The translations under genes and the position numbers were made by a program. A DNA stretch of 8,152 bases from Anaerolineae bacterium. GTDB taxonomy: Bacteria > Chloroflexota > Anaerolineae > B4-G1. Positions 1 to 6,154 of the stretch are shown here, in pieces. The notes beneath the pieces were generated by a model. It worked only from the letters and a program-made list of their open reading frames with translations. It did no database searches and was not told where the DNA came from. The DNA lies in NCBI GenBank assembly GCA_030612185.1, contig JAUWOI010000179.1, forward strand, positions 1 to 8,152, in the 5' to 3' direction. The stretch's first letter is position 1. The number at the start of each line of letters is the position of its first letter.

Positions 1-450
1 CACATCCCAGTCGAAGGCCGCGCCTGCATCGGATTCGTAGAAAGTGAAACTGCCGGGACTGTGGCCGGGGGTATACAACACCTGGAAACGAAGCGTGCCC
101 ACCTCGATCACCTGACCGGGTTCCAGTTCTACGTCCGGCAAGGGACTCTCCTTCACCAGCACGCCGAACCAGGCAGCGCCGCCCTTGGCCTGCAAGATGG
201 GCAGTTCCGCCGGGTGGAGAGCCAGGGGCGCGCCGGTGGCGGCCACGACGTCACCGTTGGCCCCCATGTGGTCGAAGTGACAATGGGTGTTGAGGACGTA
301 ACGGATAGTCAGCCCGCTCTCCTCAATCCCTTTAAGGATGCGCCCAGGGTTCGCACCGGGGTCAATCACCACCCCCTCCTGCGTCTCCTCGCAACCGGCG
401 ATGTAACAATTAGTCTGGGTTATTCCTACGGGAATGGTATGGATGATCAG
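1..450 (-). CDS. Metallo-beta-lactamase-fold hydrolase (glyoxalase II-like), C-terminus beyond window
   Basis: A zinc-dependent MBL-fold hydrolase of the hydroxyacylglutathione-hydrolase-like branch; the substrate is unknown. The reverse strand is open for 150 codons from the CTG at 450 to the window edge. It begins LIIHTIPVGITQTNCYIAG, a typical first strand of this family. The metal-binding motif reads THCHFDH (residues about 54-60), and a further metal-ligand histidine lies in TPGHSPGS (around residue 130). The rest of the protein lies outside the window. The start is uncertain. CTG at 450-448 has a perfect GGAGG six bases upstream and puts the N-terminus where the family usually starts. 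The in-frame ATG at 498-496 would add 16 residues and overlap the upstream gene by 20 bp, and it lacks a clear ribosome site. It is the last visible gene of the leftward operon. The fold assignment is firm; the exact reaction is not. Confidence 0.88.
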   Translation of the reverse strand, partial: MIIHTIPVGITQTNCYIAGCEETQEGVVIDPGANPGRILKGIEESGLTIRYVLNTHCHFDHMGANGDVVAATGAPLALHPAELPILQAKGGAAWFGVLVKESPLPDVELEPGQVIEVGTLRFQVLYTPGHSPGSFTFYESDAGAAFDWDV

Positions 451-456
451 TGTTGG

Positions 457-461
457 CCTCC
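457..461 (-). promoter_or_regulatory. Shine-Dalgarno favouring a CTG start
   Basis: GGAGG on the reverse strand lies six bases upstream of the CTG at 450-448. It falls inside the 28-bp gap between the upstream stop codon (479-481) and that CTG. The CTG is therefore the better-placed initiator for the MBL-fold gene, although CTG starts are rare. Confidence 0.55.
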
Positions 462-478
462 AGGCGGTGATTGGCAGA

Positions 479-1666
479 TTAGTCGTGAAAGCGCTCATAT
501 TCGCGTGAGTAGATAGTAACCACCAACTCATCTCCCACCAGGGTGAAATCAGGCTCACGGATACCATTCTCCCGGCAGAGACGAATCATGCGGGGCACCC
601 CCAGGCCATCACCCTCCCAGTAGCCAAACGCCCGCAGATAGCGCACGACAGTTGGGTTGCGGGTGACCTGGACACCGTAGCGCATATTCTCCACCCTCAC
701 GCCGTTGGGCAGTGGCCCGGGACTGTGTACCTCAATACGGTCATCGAAGATAAAGATACGTATCCGCATCCCACGGCGCACGTAGTTGCGGTGGGCAATG
801 CCGTTCACCAGCGCCTCGCGCACCACTTCCTCGATATACTCGGCCTTTTGCACCCGCTTGAGACCGTGTATCTCCTCCACCACTGTGTAGAGCCTGATAA
901 ACTCCATCGCCTCCTCAATGGCCTGGGGCACAGGTGCATCAATCTCCTTGCCGGGATGCCACTTGTCAGCGACAAGTCCCTTGAAGCGCTTGAGCCATAG
1001 CCGGGCCTGGGGCAGGAAACTGCCCGGCCGGTCGCCGAAAAAGAGCATACCGGTGAATGTCACCCTACGCTCCCCATTCTGCTCGACCAGGATTTTCCAG
1101 TTGAGCAACTGCTGCACCGGGTCAATAAGCAGTCCATCAAGGCCAAGACCAAGTCTGCTACGGCTATACTCCTCAATAGCCCCCATGTCCAAATCAGCCA
1201 GCGTGGCTCCCGGTACAGGAGAGAGATCAAAGTCAATCTCGCCACTTTCCTGGTAAAGACTGCCAATCTCCTCACGGGTAGCAGGACGGCTGGTGACACC
1301 GTGACGGATGTAGACTGTGCACCTGTGCGCGCCCTCGCGGACGCAGTGAGGTTTGTGAGGGCCAGGGGGCACACGCATCACCAGCACCGTCTCGCCTTGC
1401 GTGGTCACTACCTCACAGTCCAGCGGCAGCGGTGGGTCAATCGTCTGCGCCCCCACGTTGGCGATCCACTCCTCGTAATCCGGTCGGAGCGTCACTCCAT
1501 AGACCTGGGCATCATCGTCCACACCCAGTAGCACGTATCCCCCCTGCCTGTTGGACAGGGCTACGACTTCTCTGGCCAGGTGCTCCGGCCGTGGCACCTC
1601 CCGCTTGAACTCTACCGTCTCCGTCTCGCCGTCGGCGATCAGTCTCAGTAACTCGATCTCGTCCAT
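479..1666 (-). CDS. AlbA_2 (Schlafen-like) domain plus HATPase_c_4 ATP-binding protein
   Basis: A 395-aa protein of the COG2865 type, often labelled 'RecG-like helicase' or 'ATP-binding protein' although it has no helicase motifs. Residues about 14-125 are an AlbA_2/Schlafen nucleic-acid-binding domain: E17 and FK at 20-21, then ALSNRQGGYVLLGVDD at 36-51, and RHG at 121-123. A linker region follows. Residues about 283-385 form a GHKL-type ATPase fold: EALVNGIAHRNY (284-295, N-box-like), DDRIEVHSPGPLP (308-320, G1-like) and EGDGLGVPRM (351-360, G2-like). No C-terminal winged helix follows, so it is a short family member. ATG at 1666 has a GGAGGGAG ribosome site eight bases upstream (1675-1682). 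It sits inside the leftward operon, 21 bp after the preceding reading frame. Members are usually thought to be regulatory or defence-linked; the specific role here is unknown. Confidence 0.88.
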   Translation of the reverse strand: MDEIELLRLIADGETETVEFKREVPRPEHLAREVVALSNRQGGYVLLGVDDDAQVYGVTLRPDYEEWIANVGAQTIDPPLPLDCEVVTTQGETVLVMRVPPGPHKPHCVREGAHRCTVYIRHGVTSRPATREEIGSLYQESGEIDFDLSPVPGATLADLDMGAIEEYSRSRLGLGLDGLLIDPVQQLLNWKILVEQNGERRVTFTGMLFFGDRPGSFLPQARLWLKRFKGLVADKWHPGKEIDAPVPQAIEEAMEFIRLYTVVEEIHGLKRVQKAEYIEEVVREALVNGIAHRNYVRRGMRIRIFIFDDRIEVHSPGPLPNGVRVENMRYGVQVTRNPTVVRYLRAFGYWEGDGLGVPRMIRLCRENGIREPDFTLVGDELVVTIYSREYERFHD

Positions 1667-1674
1667 CCCGGTGT

Positions 1675-1682
1675 CTCCCTCC
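1675..1682 (-). promoter_or_regulatory. Strong ribosome binding site of the AlbA_2/HATPase gene
   Basis: GGAGGGAG on the reverse strand, eight bases before the ATG at 1666-1664. It fixes the start of the 395-aa protein. Confidence 0.75.
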
Positions 1683-1687
1683 GGTGA

Positions 1688-1837
1688 TCAAAAGCCATAC
1701 TCCTCCTGGCGACGCTCAACACGCTCGAACCCCTGTGACACATCGCGCCACTTGGTCTGGTGCTGGCAGTCGGTGCACAGACGTTGCTGACATCCAGGAG
1801 TCGACTCCAGCACATCCAGGGCACTGGGCGTCCCCAC
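1688..1837 (-). CDS. Small Cys-rich frame continuing the 99-aa gene after a UGA (broken C-terminus or separate micro-ORF)
   Basis: The stop of the 99-aa gene (TGA at 1852-1850) is followed in the same frame by 53 further sense codons ending at TGA 1690-1688. The end of the frame contains PGCQQRLCTDCQHQTKWRDV, a C-x4-C-x2-C-x-H cluster that could bind zinc, and a charged tail FERVERRQEEYGF. The best in-frame alternative start is GTG at 1837, but no Shine-Dalgarno precedes it. Three readings are possible: a longer ancestral gene cut by one nonsense mutation, UGA readthrough, or an independent 49-aa protein. I favour a cut gene, because the frame is preserved and there is no ribosome site. I do not recognise the family. 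Confidence 0.35.
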   Translation of the reverse strand: MGTPSALDVLESTPGCQQRLCTDCQHQTKWRDVSQGFERVERRQEEYGF

Positions 1838-1849
1838 GGCCGCCGCTTT

Positions 1850-2149
1850 TCACTCGTTGCCTAGCCCCACAAGTTCGGAGTCAAGCAACGCCACGACCAG
1901 TGCATCAATGGCACGCTTGTGATTGCCAATCAGCCCTAGATCGCCCCAGGCTTTTTCGCCATAGAAAAAGTCATCAGCGAAGGCTATCGCCTGCGCCTCA
2001 CCCACGCCAGCGCCAATAAGTGCGTTTTTCAGACACTCATACACGCGCCAGGCGACCGGGATGCTCGTTGGCGGCCACCGTTCACCGGCCAGTTCCCAGA
2101 TTTCCGTCCAGATAGCACACGCTTTTTCCTGAATTGTAGGTGGGGTCAT
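1850..2149 (-). CDS. Hypothetical 99-aa protein, first gene of the leftward operon
   Basis: Unrecognised soluble protein with no signal peptide or membrane segment. It is rich in Trp and Ala in the N-terminal half and has a predicted helical centre (AWRVYECLKNALIGAGVGEA) and a second helical stretch (NHKRAIDALVVALLD, about residues 77-91). ATG at 2149 is preceded by AAGGAGTG with about six bases of spacing, so the start is good. A sigma70-like promoter lies 50 bp upstream. Its reading frame continues past the UGA into a Cys-rich stretch before the next gene, which suggests the original protein was about 150 residues. No function can be assigned. Confidence 0.7.
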   Translation of the reverse strand: MTPPTIQEKACAIWTEIWELAGERWPPTSIPVAWRVYECLKNALIGAGVGEAQAIAFADDFFYGEKAWGDLGLIGNHKRAIDALVVALLDSELVGLGNE

Positions 2150-2198
2150 AGGTCACTCCTTCCTCATCGTAATGCTTCATCTTAGCAGGCGCAAACAG

Positions 2199-2227
2199 AT
2201 TATATCAAAGAGCAGCGACTTTGTCCA
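2199..2227 (-). promoter_or_regulatory. Sigma70-type promoter of the leftward operon
   Basis: On the reverse strand: TGGACA (2227-2222), 17-bp spacer, perfect TATAAT (2204-2199). TTGGAC with an 18-bp spacer is an equivalent reading. The predicted start near 2192 gives a leader of about 40 bases ahead of the ATG at 2149. The promoter faces away from the uvrA promoters in the same intergenic region. Confidence 0.75.
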
Positions 2228-2233
2228 ATTTGG

Positions 2234-2270
2234 AACGCGGATATCAGGACATCAACGGATTTTAACGGAT
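2234..2270 (+). repeat. Degenerate AACG(C)GGAT short repeat
   Basis: AACGCGGAT at 2234-2242, then AACGGAT at 2254-2260 and 2264-2270, the last two spaced by 10 bp. They lie between the divergent promoters. This could be a decayed repeat element or part of a regulatory site; it is weak on its own. Confidence 0.3.
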
Positions 2271-2277
2271 CGTGGCT

Positions 2278-2306
2278 TTGCTTAATCTGTAAAAACCTGC
2301 TACAAT
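2278..2306 (+). promoter_or_regulatory. uvrA upstream promoter P1
   Basis: TTGCTT (2278-2283), 17-bp spacer, TACAAT (2301-2306). It sits exactly 40 bp upstream of the second promoter, which has the same -10. Transcripts would start near 2313 and cross the downstream LexA-type operator. Confidence 0.5.
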
Positions 2307-2317
2307 ATTTTTTCGGC

Positions 2318-2346
2318 TTGACGAAGTGTGGCAAAGATGTTACAAT
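2318..2346 (+). promoter_or_regulatory. uvrA main promoter P2
   Basis: TTGACG (2318-2323), 17-bp spacer, TACAAT (2341-2346): one mismatch to each sigma70 consensus hexamer and optimal spacing. The predicted start is near 2353, inside the GAAC-N4-GTTC palindrome, so a bound repressor would block initiation. The leader to the TTG start is about 47 bases. Confidence 0.8.
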
Positions 2347-2349
2347 TGA

Positions 2350-2361
2350 GAACAAACGTTC
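2350..2361 (+). promoter_or_regulatory. LexA/DinR-type SOS box over the uvrA start site
   Basis: GAACAAACGTTC, followed by G at 2362. It fits the Gram-positive SOS box pattern CGAAC-R-N-R-Y-GTTYC at all positions except the first C, which is A here. It lies immediately downstream of the P2 -10 hexamer, the usual operator position for uvrA in bacteria with this LexA type. uvrA is a classic SOS gene. That this organism's LexA recognises this motif is inferred. Confidence 0.72.
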
Positions 2362-2385
2362 GATAGCCATTCAATAGAACAGGGT

Positions 2386-2391
2386 AGAGGT
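2386..2391 (+). promoter_or_regulatory. Ribosome binding site deciding the TTG start of uvrA
   Basis: AGAGGT lies eight bases upstream of TTG 2400-2402. No ATG or GTG is available nearby, and UvrA proteins conventionally begin a few residues before the [13 protein letters not shown] stretch, which matches this TTG. Confidence 0.6.
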
Positions 2392-2399
2392 AAGCGCCA

Positions 2400-5393
2400 T
2401 TGGTCCAGGATAAGATCGTCGTGCGGGGCGCACGAGAGCACAACCTGAAGAATATCACCGTCGAGATCCCGCGCAACAAGATGGTGGTCGTCACCGGCAT
2501 CTCGGGGTCGGGCAAGTCCTCCCTGGCCTTCGACACCATCTACGCCGAGGGGCAGCGACGGTACGTCGAGAGCCTCTCCGCCTACGCGCGCCAGTTCCTC
2601 GGCCAGATGGAGAAGCCGGACGTGGACCAGATCGAGGGGCTCTCCCCGGCCATCTCCATTGACCAGCGGGGGGGCTCGCGCAATCCTCGCTCGACCGTCG
2701 GCACCGTCACCGAGATTTACGACTACCTGCGGCTCCTGTACGCCCGCATCGGCGTGGTCCACTGCCCGCAGTGCGGCCGCGAGGTCACCAGGCAGTCCGC
2801 CCAGCAGATCGTGGACGCGGTGCTGAGGATGGAGCCCGGCACCCGCTTCCAGGTATTGGCGCCGCTGGTCAAAGACCGCAAGGGGCACCACCAGGCCATC
2901 TTCGAGGACGTGCGCAAGGCGGGCTTCGTGCGCGTGCGGGTGGACGGTCTCGCGCGCGACGTGGACGAGGAGATCGAACTCGACCGCTACAAAAAACACA
3001 CGATTGAGGCGGTCGTGGATCGGCTCGTGATACCGGAGGGAGTAAATGGAGTAAATGAGGAAGGAGTAGATGAGGCTCTCCGTTCCTCATCTGCTCCTTT
3101 CTCGTCTACGATTTCCTCCTTTCGCTCGCGCCTGGCCGACTCGATCGAGACCGCGCTTCAGTTGGGCGACGGGGTGGTGATCATCAACGACGTCTCGGCC
3201 GAACCACCACAAGATGTACTCTACTCGGAGCACCTGGCTTGCCCGGTCTGTGGCATCAGCCTGCCGGAACTTGAACCCCGCACCTTCTCCTTCAACAGCC
3301 CCCACGGGGCCTGCCCCGAATGTCAGGGGCTGGGAACGCGGATGGAACTGGACCCCGACTTGCTCGTGCCCAACCCCGACGAGAGCATCGCAGAGGGAGC
3401 CATCCAGGCCTGGAACGTCCAGGGGCGCGAAGGGTACTACTGGCAACTGCTCGAGGCAACCTGCGACCACTTCGACATCTCCATCGAAGCGCCCTGGCGC
3501 GAGTTGAACCATGCCCAGCGGCACATCTTGCTGTACGGCAGCGGCGAAGAGAGCATCCAGGTTCACTACGTCAGTCGAGACGGTCGCCGCAGCGACTACG
3601 CCACCCGCTTCGAGGGTGCTATTCCCCACCTGCAACGCCGCTACAACGAGACGAGTTCCGACTACGTCAGGGGCAAGATCGAGGAGTTTATGACCCGCCT
3701 GCCCTGCCCGGCCTGCAAGGGAGCGCGGCTGCGCCCAGAGGCACTGGCTGTCACGGTGGCGGGCAAGCAGATCAGCGAGATGACCAGTTGGCCGATCACC
3801 AGACTGCTGGAGTGGATTGATGAGTTATCGGGTTTCAGGTTCCAGAGAAACCAGGTTTCTCGGAAGAAACCTGGTTTCTTACCCGAGATACTTTCTCCTG
3901 GCTCCCCCCTCACCGAGAAGGAATGGTTCATCGCCAGGCGCATCCTCAAAGAAGTCCACGCCCGGTTGCAGTTTATGGTCAACGTGGGACTGGACTACCT
4001 GACACTGGACCGCACCGCCGTGACGCTGGCCGGCGGCGAGGCGCAGCGCATCCGGCTGGCGACGCAGATCGGCTCGCAACTGATGGGCGTGCTCTACGTG
4101 CTGGACGAGCCCAGCATCGGCCTGCACCAGCGCGACAACGCCCGCCTCATCCGCACACTGAAGGAGATGCGCGACCTGGGCAATACGCTCATCGTGGTCG
4201 AGCACGACGAGGCGACCATCCGCGCCGCCGACTGGATCGTGGACCTGGGGCCGGGGGCCGGTGAGCACGGCGGGGAGGTGGTCGTCGCCGGCACGATTGA
4301 GGACGTGGTCGCCTGCCAGGAGAGCCTGACCGGGGCGTATCTCTCCGGCCGCCAGTCTATCCCGACGCCCGCGCAGCGACGGGAGGGGAACGGTGGCGCA
4401 CTGGTCATCCGGGGAGCCCGCGAGCACAACCTGAAGGACATAACCGTGCGTATCCCGCTGGGAAAGTTCGTCTGTATCACCGGCGTCTCCGGCTCCGGCA
4501 AATCCACGCTGCTGGTCGAGGTGCTGTACCGGCGGCTGGCGCAGGTGCTGCATAGATCGCGAGAGCGGGCTGGCGAGCACGAAGAGATCGAGGGCGTCGA
4601 GCGGATAGACAAAGTCATCAATATAGACCAATCCCCCATCGGGCGCACGCCGCGTTCCAATCCGGCCACCTATACCAACCTCTTCACCCCTATCCGCGAA
4701 CTGTTCGCCTCCCTGCCCGAATCGAAGATCCGGGGCTACAAGCCAGGCCGTTTCTCGTTCAACGTCAAGGGGGGCCGCTGCGAGGCCTGCCAGGGACAGG
4801 GCACGCTGCGCATCGAGATGCAGTTTCTCCCCGACATCTACGTTCCCTGCGACATCTGTCACGGCCGGCGCTACAACCGGGAGACGCTGCAAGTACGCTA
4901 CAAGGGGAAAAACATCGCCGAGGCGCTCAACCTGACAATTGACGAAGCGGCAGAGTTCTTCGCCAACATCCCCCGCATCCAGGCCAAACTCAAGACCTTG
5001 CAGGATGTGGGACTGGGGTACATCCGGTTGGGACAGCCAGCGCCGACCCTCTCCGGCGGCGAGGCGCAGCGGGTGAAACTCTCGCGGGAACTGAGCAAGC
5101 GGGCGACCGGGCGGACGCTCTACGTGCTCGACGAGCCCAGCGTGGGACTGCACGCCGCCGACGTGGACAAACTGATCGCCGTGCTCAACCGGCTGGTGGA
5201 CGCGGGCAACACCATCGTCATCATCGAGCACCACCCCGACATCATCAAGGTGGCCGACTGGATCATTGACCTGGGGCCGGAAGGGGGCGACGCCGGGGGT
5301 GAGGTCATGGCCGAGGGCACGCCGGAGCAGGTGGCCCAGGTCGAGGGCAGTTATACGGGGCAGTTTTTGAGGCACGTTTTGGGTGTTGCGTGA
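2400..5393 (+). CDS. uvrA: Excinuclease ABC subunit A (UvrA) with two in-frame repeat inserts
   Basis: DNA-damage sensor of nucleotide excision repair: a dimeric ABC ATPase that scans DNA and loads UvrB in the cytoplasm. Visible in order: Walker A GISGSGKS (33-40); zinc module CPVC at 281-284 and CPEC at 305-308; signature LAGGE (543-547) where LSGGE is expected; Walker B VLDEP with D569/E570; second Walker A GVSGSGKS (695-702); second zinc module from C794/C797 to C817/C820; signature LSGGE (884-888); second Walker [11 protein letters not shown] (about 907-916). At 997 aa it is about 50 longer than the usual 940-950. The excess is explained by residues about 214-241 and 477-503, each encoded by a palindromic DNA segment and absent from UvrA proteins I can recall. 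The frame stays intact, so the protein should be functional. The start is TTG with AGAGGT eight bases upstream. Two tandem promoters and a LexA-type box precede it. The stop codon lies inside a 14-bp tandem repeat. Confidence 0.97.
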   Translation: MVQDKIVVRGAREHNLKNITVEIPRNKMVVVTGISGSGKSSLAFDTIYAEGQRRYVESLSAYARQFLGQMEKPDVDQIEGLSPAISIDQRGGSRNPRSTVGTVTEIYDYLRLLYARIGVVHCPQCGREVTRQSAQQIVDAVLRMEPGTRFQVLAPLVKDRKGHHQAIFEDVRKAGFVRVRVDGLARDVDEEIELDRYKKHTIEAVVDRLVIPEGVNGVNEEGVDEALRSSSAPFSSTISSFRSRLADSIETALQLGDGVVIINDVSAEPPQDVLYSEHLACPVCGISLPELEPRTFSFNSPHGACPECQGLGTRMELDPDLLVPNPDESIAEGAIQAWNVQGREGYYWQLLEATCDHFDISIEAPWRELNHAQRHILLYGSGEESIQVHYVSRDGRRSDYATRFEGAIPHLQRRYNETSSDYVRGKIEEFMTRLPCPACKGARLRPEALAVTVAGKQISEMTSWPITRLLEWIDELSGFRFQRNQVSRKKPGFLPEILSPGSPLTEKEWFIARRILKEVHARLQFMVNVGLDYLTLDRTAVTLAGGEAQRIRLATQIGSQLMGVLYVLDEPSIGLHQRDNARLIRTLKEMRDLGNTLIVVEHDEATIRAADWIVDLGPGAGEHGGEVVVAGTIEDVVACQESLTGAYLSGRQSIPTPAQRREGNGGALVIRGAREHNLKDITVRIPLGKFVCITGVSGSGKSTLLVEVLYRRLAQVLHRSRERAGEHEEIEGVERIDKVINIDQSPIGRTPRSNPATYTNLFTPIRELFASLPESKIRGYKPGRFSFNVKGGRCEACQGQGTLRIEMQFLPDIYVPCDICHGRRYNRETLQVRYKGKNIAEALNLTIDEAAEFFANIPRIQAKLKTLQDVGLGYIRLGQPAPTLSGGEAQRVKLSRELSKRATGRTLYVLDEPSVGLHAADVDKLIAVLNRLVDAGNTIVIIEHHPDIIKVADWIIDLGPEGGDAGGEVMAEGTPEQVAQVEGSYTGQFLRHVLGVA
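3037..3122 (+). repeat. Palindromic repeat inserted in frame in uvrA (insert 1)
   Basis: AAGGAGTAGATGAGG (3061-3075) pairs with CCTCATCTGCTCCTT (3085-3099) around a 9-nt loop, with one G-T pair. Imperfect complementarity continues outwards into the GGAGTAAATGGAGTAAATG stretch (about 3039-3057) and the GATTTCCTCC end (3110-3119). It encodes about 28 residues (G214-F241: [20 protein letters not shown] and on), rich in Val/Glu and then Ser. They separate the conserved VVDRLVIPE from [12 protein letters not shown], which are nearly adjacent in other UvrA proteins. The A/G-rich then C/T-rich strand bias differs from the surrounding gene. Confidence 0.75.
3829..3885 (+). repeat. Palindromic repeat inserted in frame in uvrA (insert 2)
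   Basis: AGAAACCAGGTTTCT (3846-3860) and AGAAACCTGGTTTCT (3865-3879) are exact reverse complements of each other, four bases apart, and each is itself a palindrome around its central base. An outer CGGGT (3829-3833) / ACCCG (3881-3885) pair closes the structure. It encodes about 27 residues (S477-P503, including [15 protein letters not shown]) between EWIDEL and the LTEKEW...ARRILKEV helix. This Lys/Arg/Phe-rich insert is not part of the UvrA family core. Confidence 0.82.
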
Positions 5394-5441
5394 AACGTGT
5401 TGCGTGAAACGTCATGCGTGAAACGTGATGCGTGTTGCGCG
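5386..5441 (+). repeat. 14-bp tandem repeat overlapping the uvrA stop codon
   Basis: Four units: TTGCGTGAAACGTG (5386-5399), TTGCGTGAAACGTC (5400-5413), ATGCGTGAAACGTG (5414-5427) and the decayed ATGCGTGTTGCGCG (5428-5441). A GC-rich tail follows to about 5464. The uvrA TGA (5391-5393) is the TGA of the first unit, so the last residues (V-A) come from the repeat. CGTGT (5431-5435) and ACACG (5442-5446) can form a small stem, but there is no T-tract, so I do not call a terminator. Confidence 0.8.
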
Positions 5442-5481
5442 ACACGTTGCGGGCGTTGCGGGGCATAGTCACGAAGCATCC

Positions 5482-5510
5482 TTGACATCCTCTGGGCTCT
5501 CCGCTATACT
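5482..5510 (+). promoter_or_regulatory. Strong sigma70 promoter of the antitoxin-like gene
   Basis: Perfect TTGACA (5482-5487), 17-bp spacer, TATACT (5505-5510). CTATACTGGATAG (5504-5516) contains a CTAT/ATAG inverted repeat over the -10 and could be an autoregulatory operator, as is usual for toxin-antitoxin promoters; the operator reading is speculative. Confidence 0.8.
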
Positions 5511-5552
5511 GGATAGTGATCGAAGATACAGAGTGCGAAAACCACGTCCGAT

Positions 5553-5559
5553 AAAGGAG
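5553..5559 (+). promoter_or_regulatory. Ribosome binding site of the antitoxin-like gene
   Basis: AAAGGAG with eight bases of spacing to ATG 5568, an optimal site that fixes the start. Confidence 0.75.
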
Positions 5560-5567
5560 CAGCGGCG

Positions 5568-5858
5568 ATGAGCGAGGAACAGGTGAAAGAGACGCGTGCC
5601 TCCTACGCGGTCACCACGGATAAAACAGTCGAGGGCATGACCGTGGCCGAGATGACAGTTCCACAGTTGAAGATGCTTATCCAGAGCGCACTCAAGGATG
5701 CACTGCAAGAAGTTCTTGGAGACCCTGACGCGGGGCTGGAGTTGAGATCCAGATTCGAAGAAAGGTTACGCCACGCAGTGGCCTACGTCGCTTCTGGCGG
5801 GCACTTGCTTTCTATGGAAGAACTGACCGGCCAGATTGAGAACACAAGCAGTGTATGA
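5568..5858 (+). CDS. Small antitoxin-like protein, partner of a lost RelE/ParE-type toxin
   Basis: A 96-aa acidic, helix-rich protein. The core TVPQLKMLIQSALKDALQEV (about residues 30-49) followed by LGDPDAGLELRSRFEERLR (about 50-68) resembles the small antitoxin-like proteins commonly found before RelE-type toxin genes in Chloroflexota and cyanobacteria. This is recognised from memory of the pattern, not from a named domain. It would neutralise a ribosome-dependent mRNase or gyrase-targeting toxin and repress its own promoter. The promoter and ribosome site are intact, so it should be expressed. Directly after its stop only the last third of a toxin gene remains. It is therefore an orphan antitoxin here. 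The C-terminal residues (GQIENTSSV) may already have been altered by the deletion that removed the toxin start. Confidence 0.65.
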   Translation: MSEEQVKETRASYAVTTDKTVEGMTVAEMTVPQLKMLIQSALKDALQEVLGDPDAGLELRSRFEERLRHAVAYVASGGHLLSMEELTGQIENTSSV

Positions 5859-5963
5859 ACCGGCGTTCCATTGATATACGAGATAGACCGGAAGCACAGA
5901 CGAATCATCATCTACGCCGTAGGTCACCGGCGTGAGATCTACAAATTGCACCGAGCCACTTGA
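5859..5963 (+). pseudogene. RelE/ParE-type toxin remnant (C-terminal third only)
   Basis: Directly after the antitoxin TGA, and in the same frame, the sequence reads TGVPL, then IYEIDRKHRRIIIYAVGHRR, then EIYKLHRAT and a stop (TGA 5961-5963). The run 'YEID...R.I.IYAVGHRREIY' is the characteristic last beta-strands and C-terminus of RelE/ParE toxins, whose usual length is 85-95 residues. The N-terminal two thirds, including the start codon, are missing. The short TGVPL lead marks an apparent deletion joint near 5859-5873. It cannot encode a working toxin. Confidence 0.8.
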
Positions 5964-6154
5964 ACGTGACTTGTGAGAAAGCCCCTGCGACATCCTCGCT
6001 TCTTCAACAAAGCCCTGCAATGCATCCTCAACTTCTTGCATTAGGCCCTATCTTCGAGCGTGAGTGCCGCTACGTAGTAAGTCGCCAGGTGTTTCCTACC
6101 AAGTTGCGCTTCCGCCTCCAGGCAGGCTACGTTTGCGACCTATTCTTTCGTTCC
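5964..6154. other. Unassigned stretch between toxin remnant and hydrolase signal segment
   Basis: No convincing gene, RNA or repeat. The hydrolase frame is open through it (from TTG 5960, with ATG 6020), but the encoded residues look nothing like a signal peptide or an SGNH domain, and no ribosome site is visible. It may be the 5' region of the decayed hydrolase or leftover DNA from the toxin deletion. Confidence 0.4.

Noticed and set aside
61..516. Forward 151-codon open frame at the left edge
   Set aside because: It lies opposite the MBL-fold gene, whose reverse-strand reading has the THCHFDH metal motif; the forward reading has no family features.
3845..3853. GAGAAACCA shared between uvrA insert 2 and the 16-bp array (e.g. 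7040-7048)
   Set aside because: A nine-base match is too short to link the two repeat families; the rest of the units differ.
3879..5375. Long reverse-strand open frame of 498 codons opposite uvrA
   Set aside because: A codon-bias shadow of uvrA in GC-rich DNA; uvrA has all its motifs in the forward frame.
5431..5446. Rho-independent terminator after uvrA
   Set aside because: Only a 5-bp CGTGT/ACACG stem and no T-tract follow.
5766..6041. Reverse-strand 91-codon frame (MQEVEDALQG...)
   Set aside because: It overlaps the antitoxin end and toxin remnant antisense, has no ribosome site and no recognisable domain, although its first 20 residues look protein-like.
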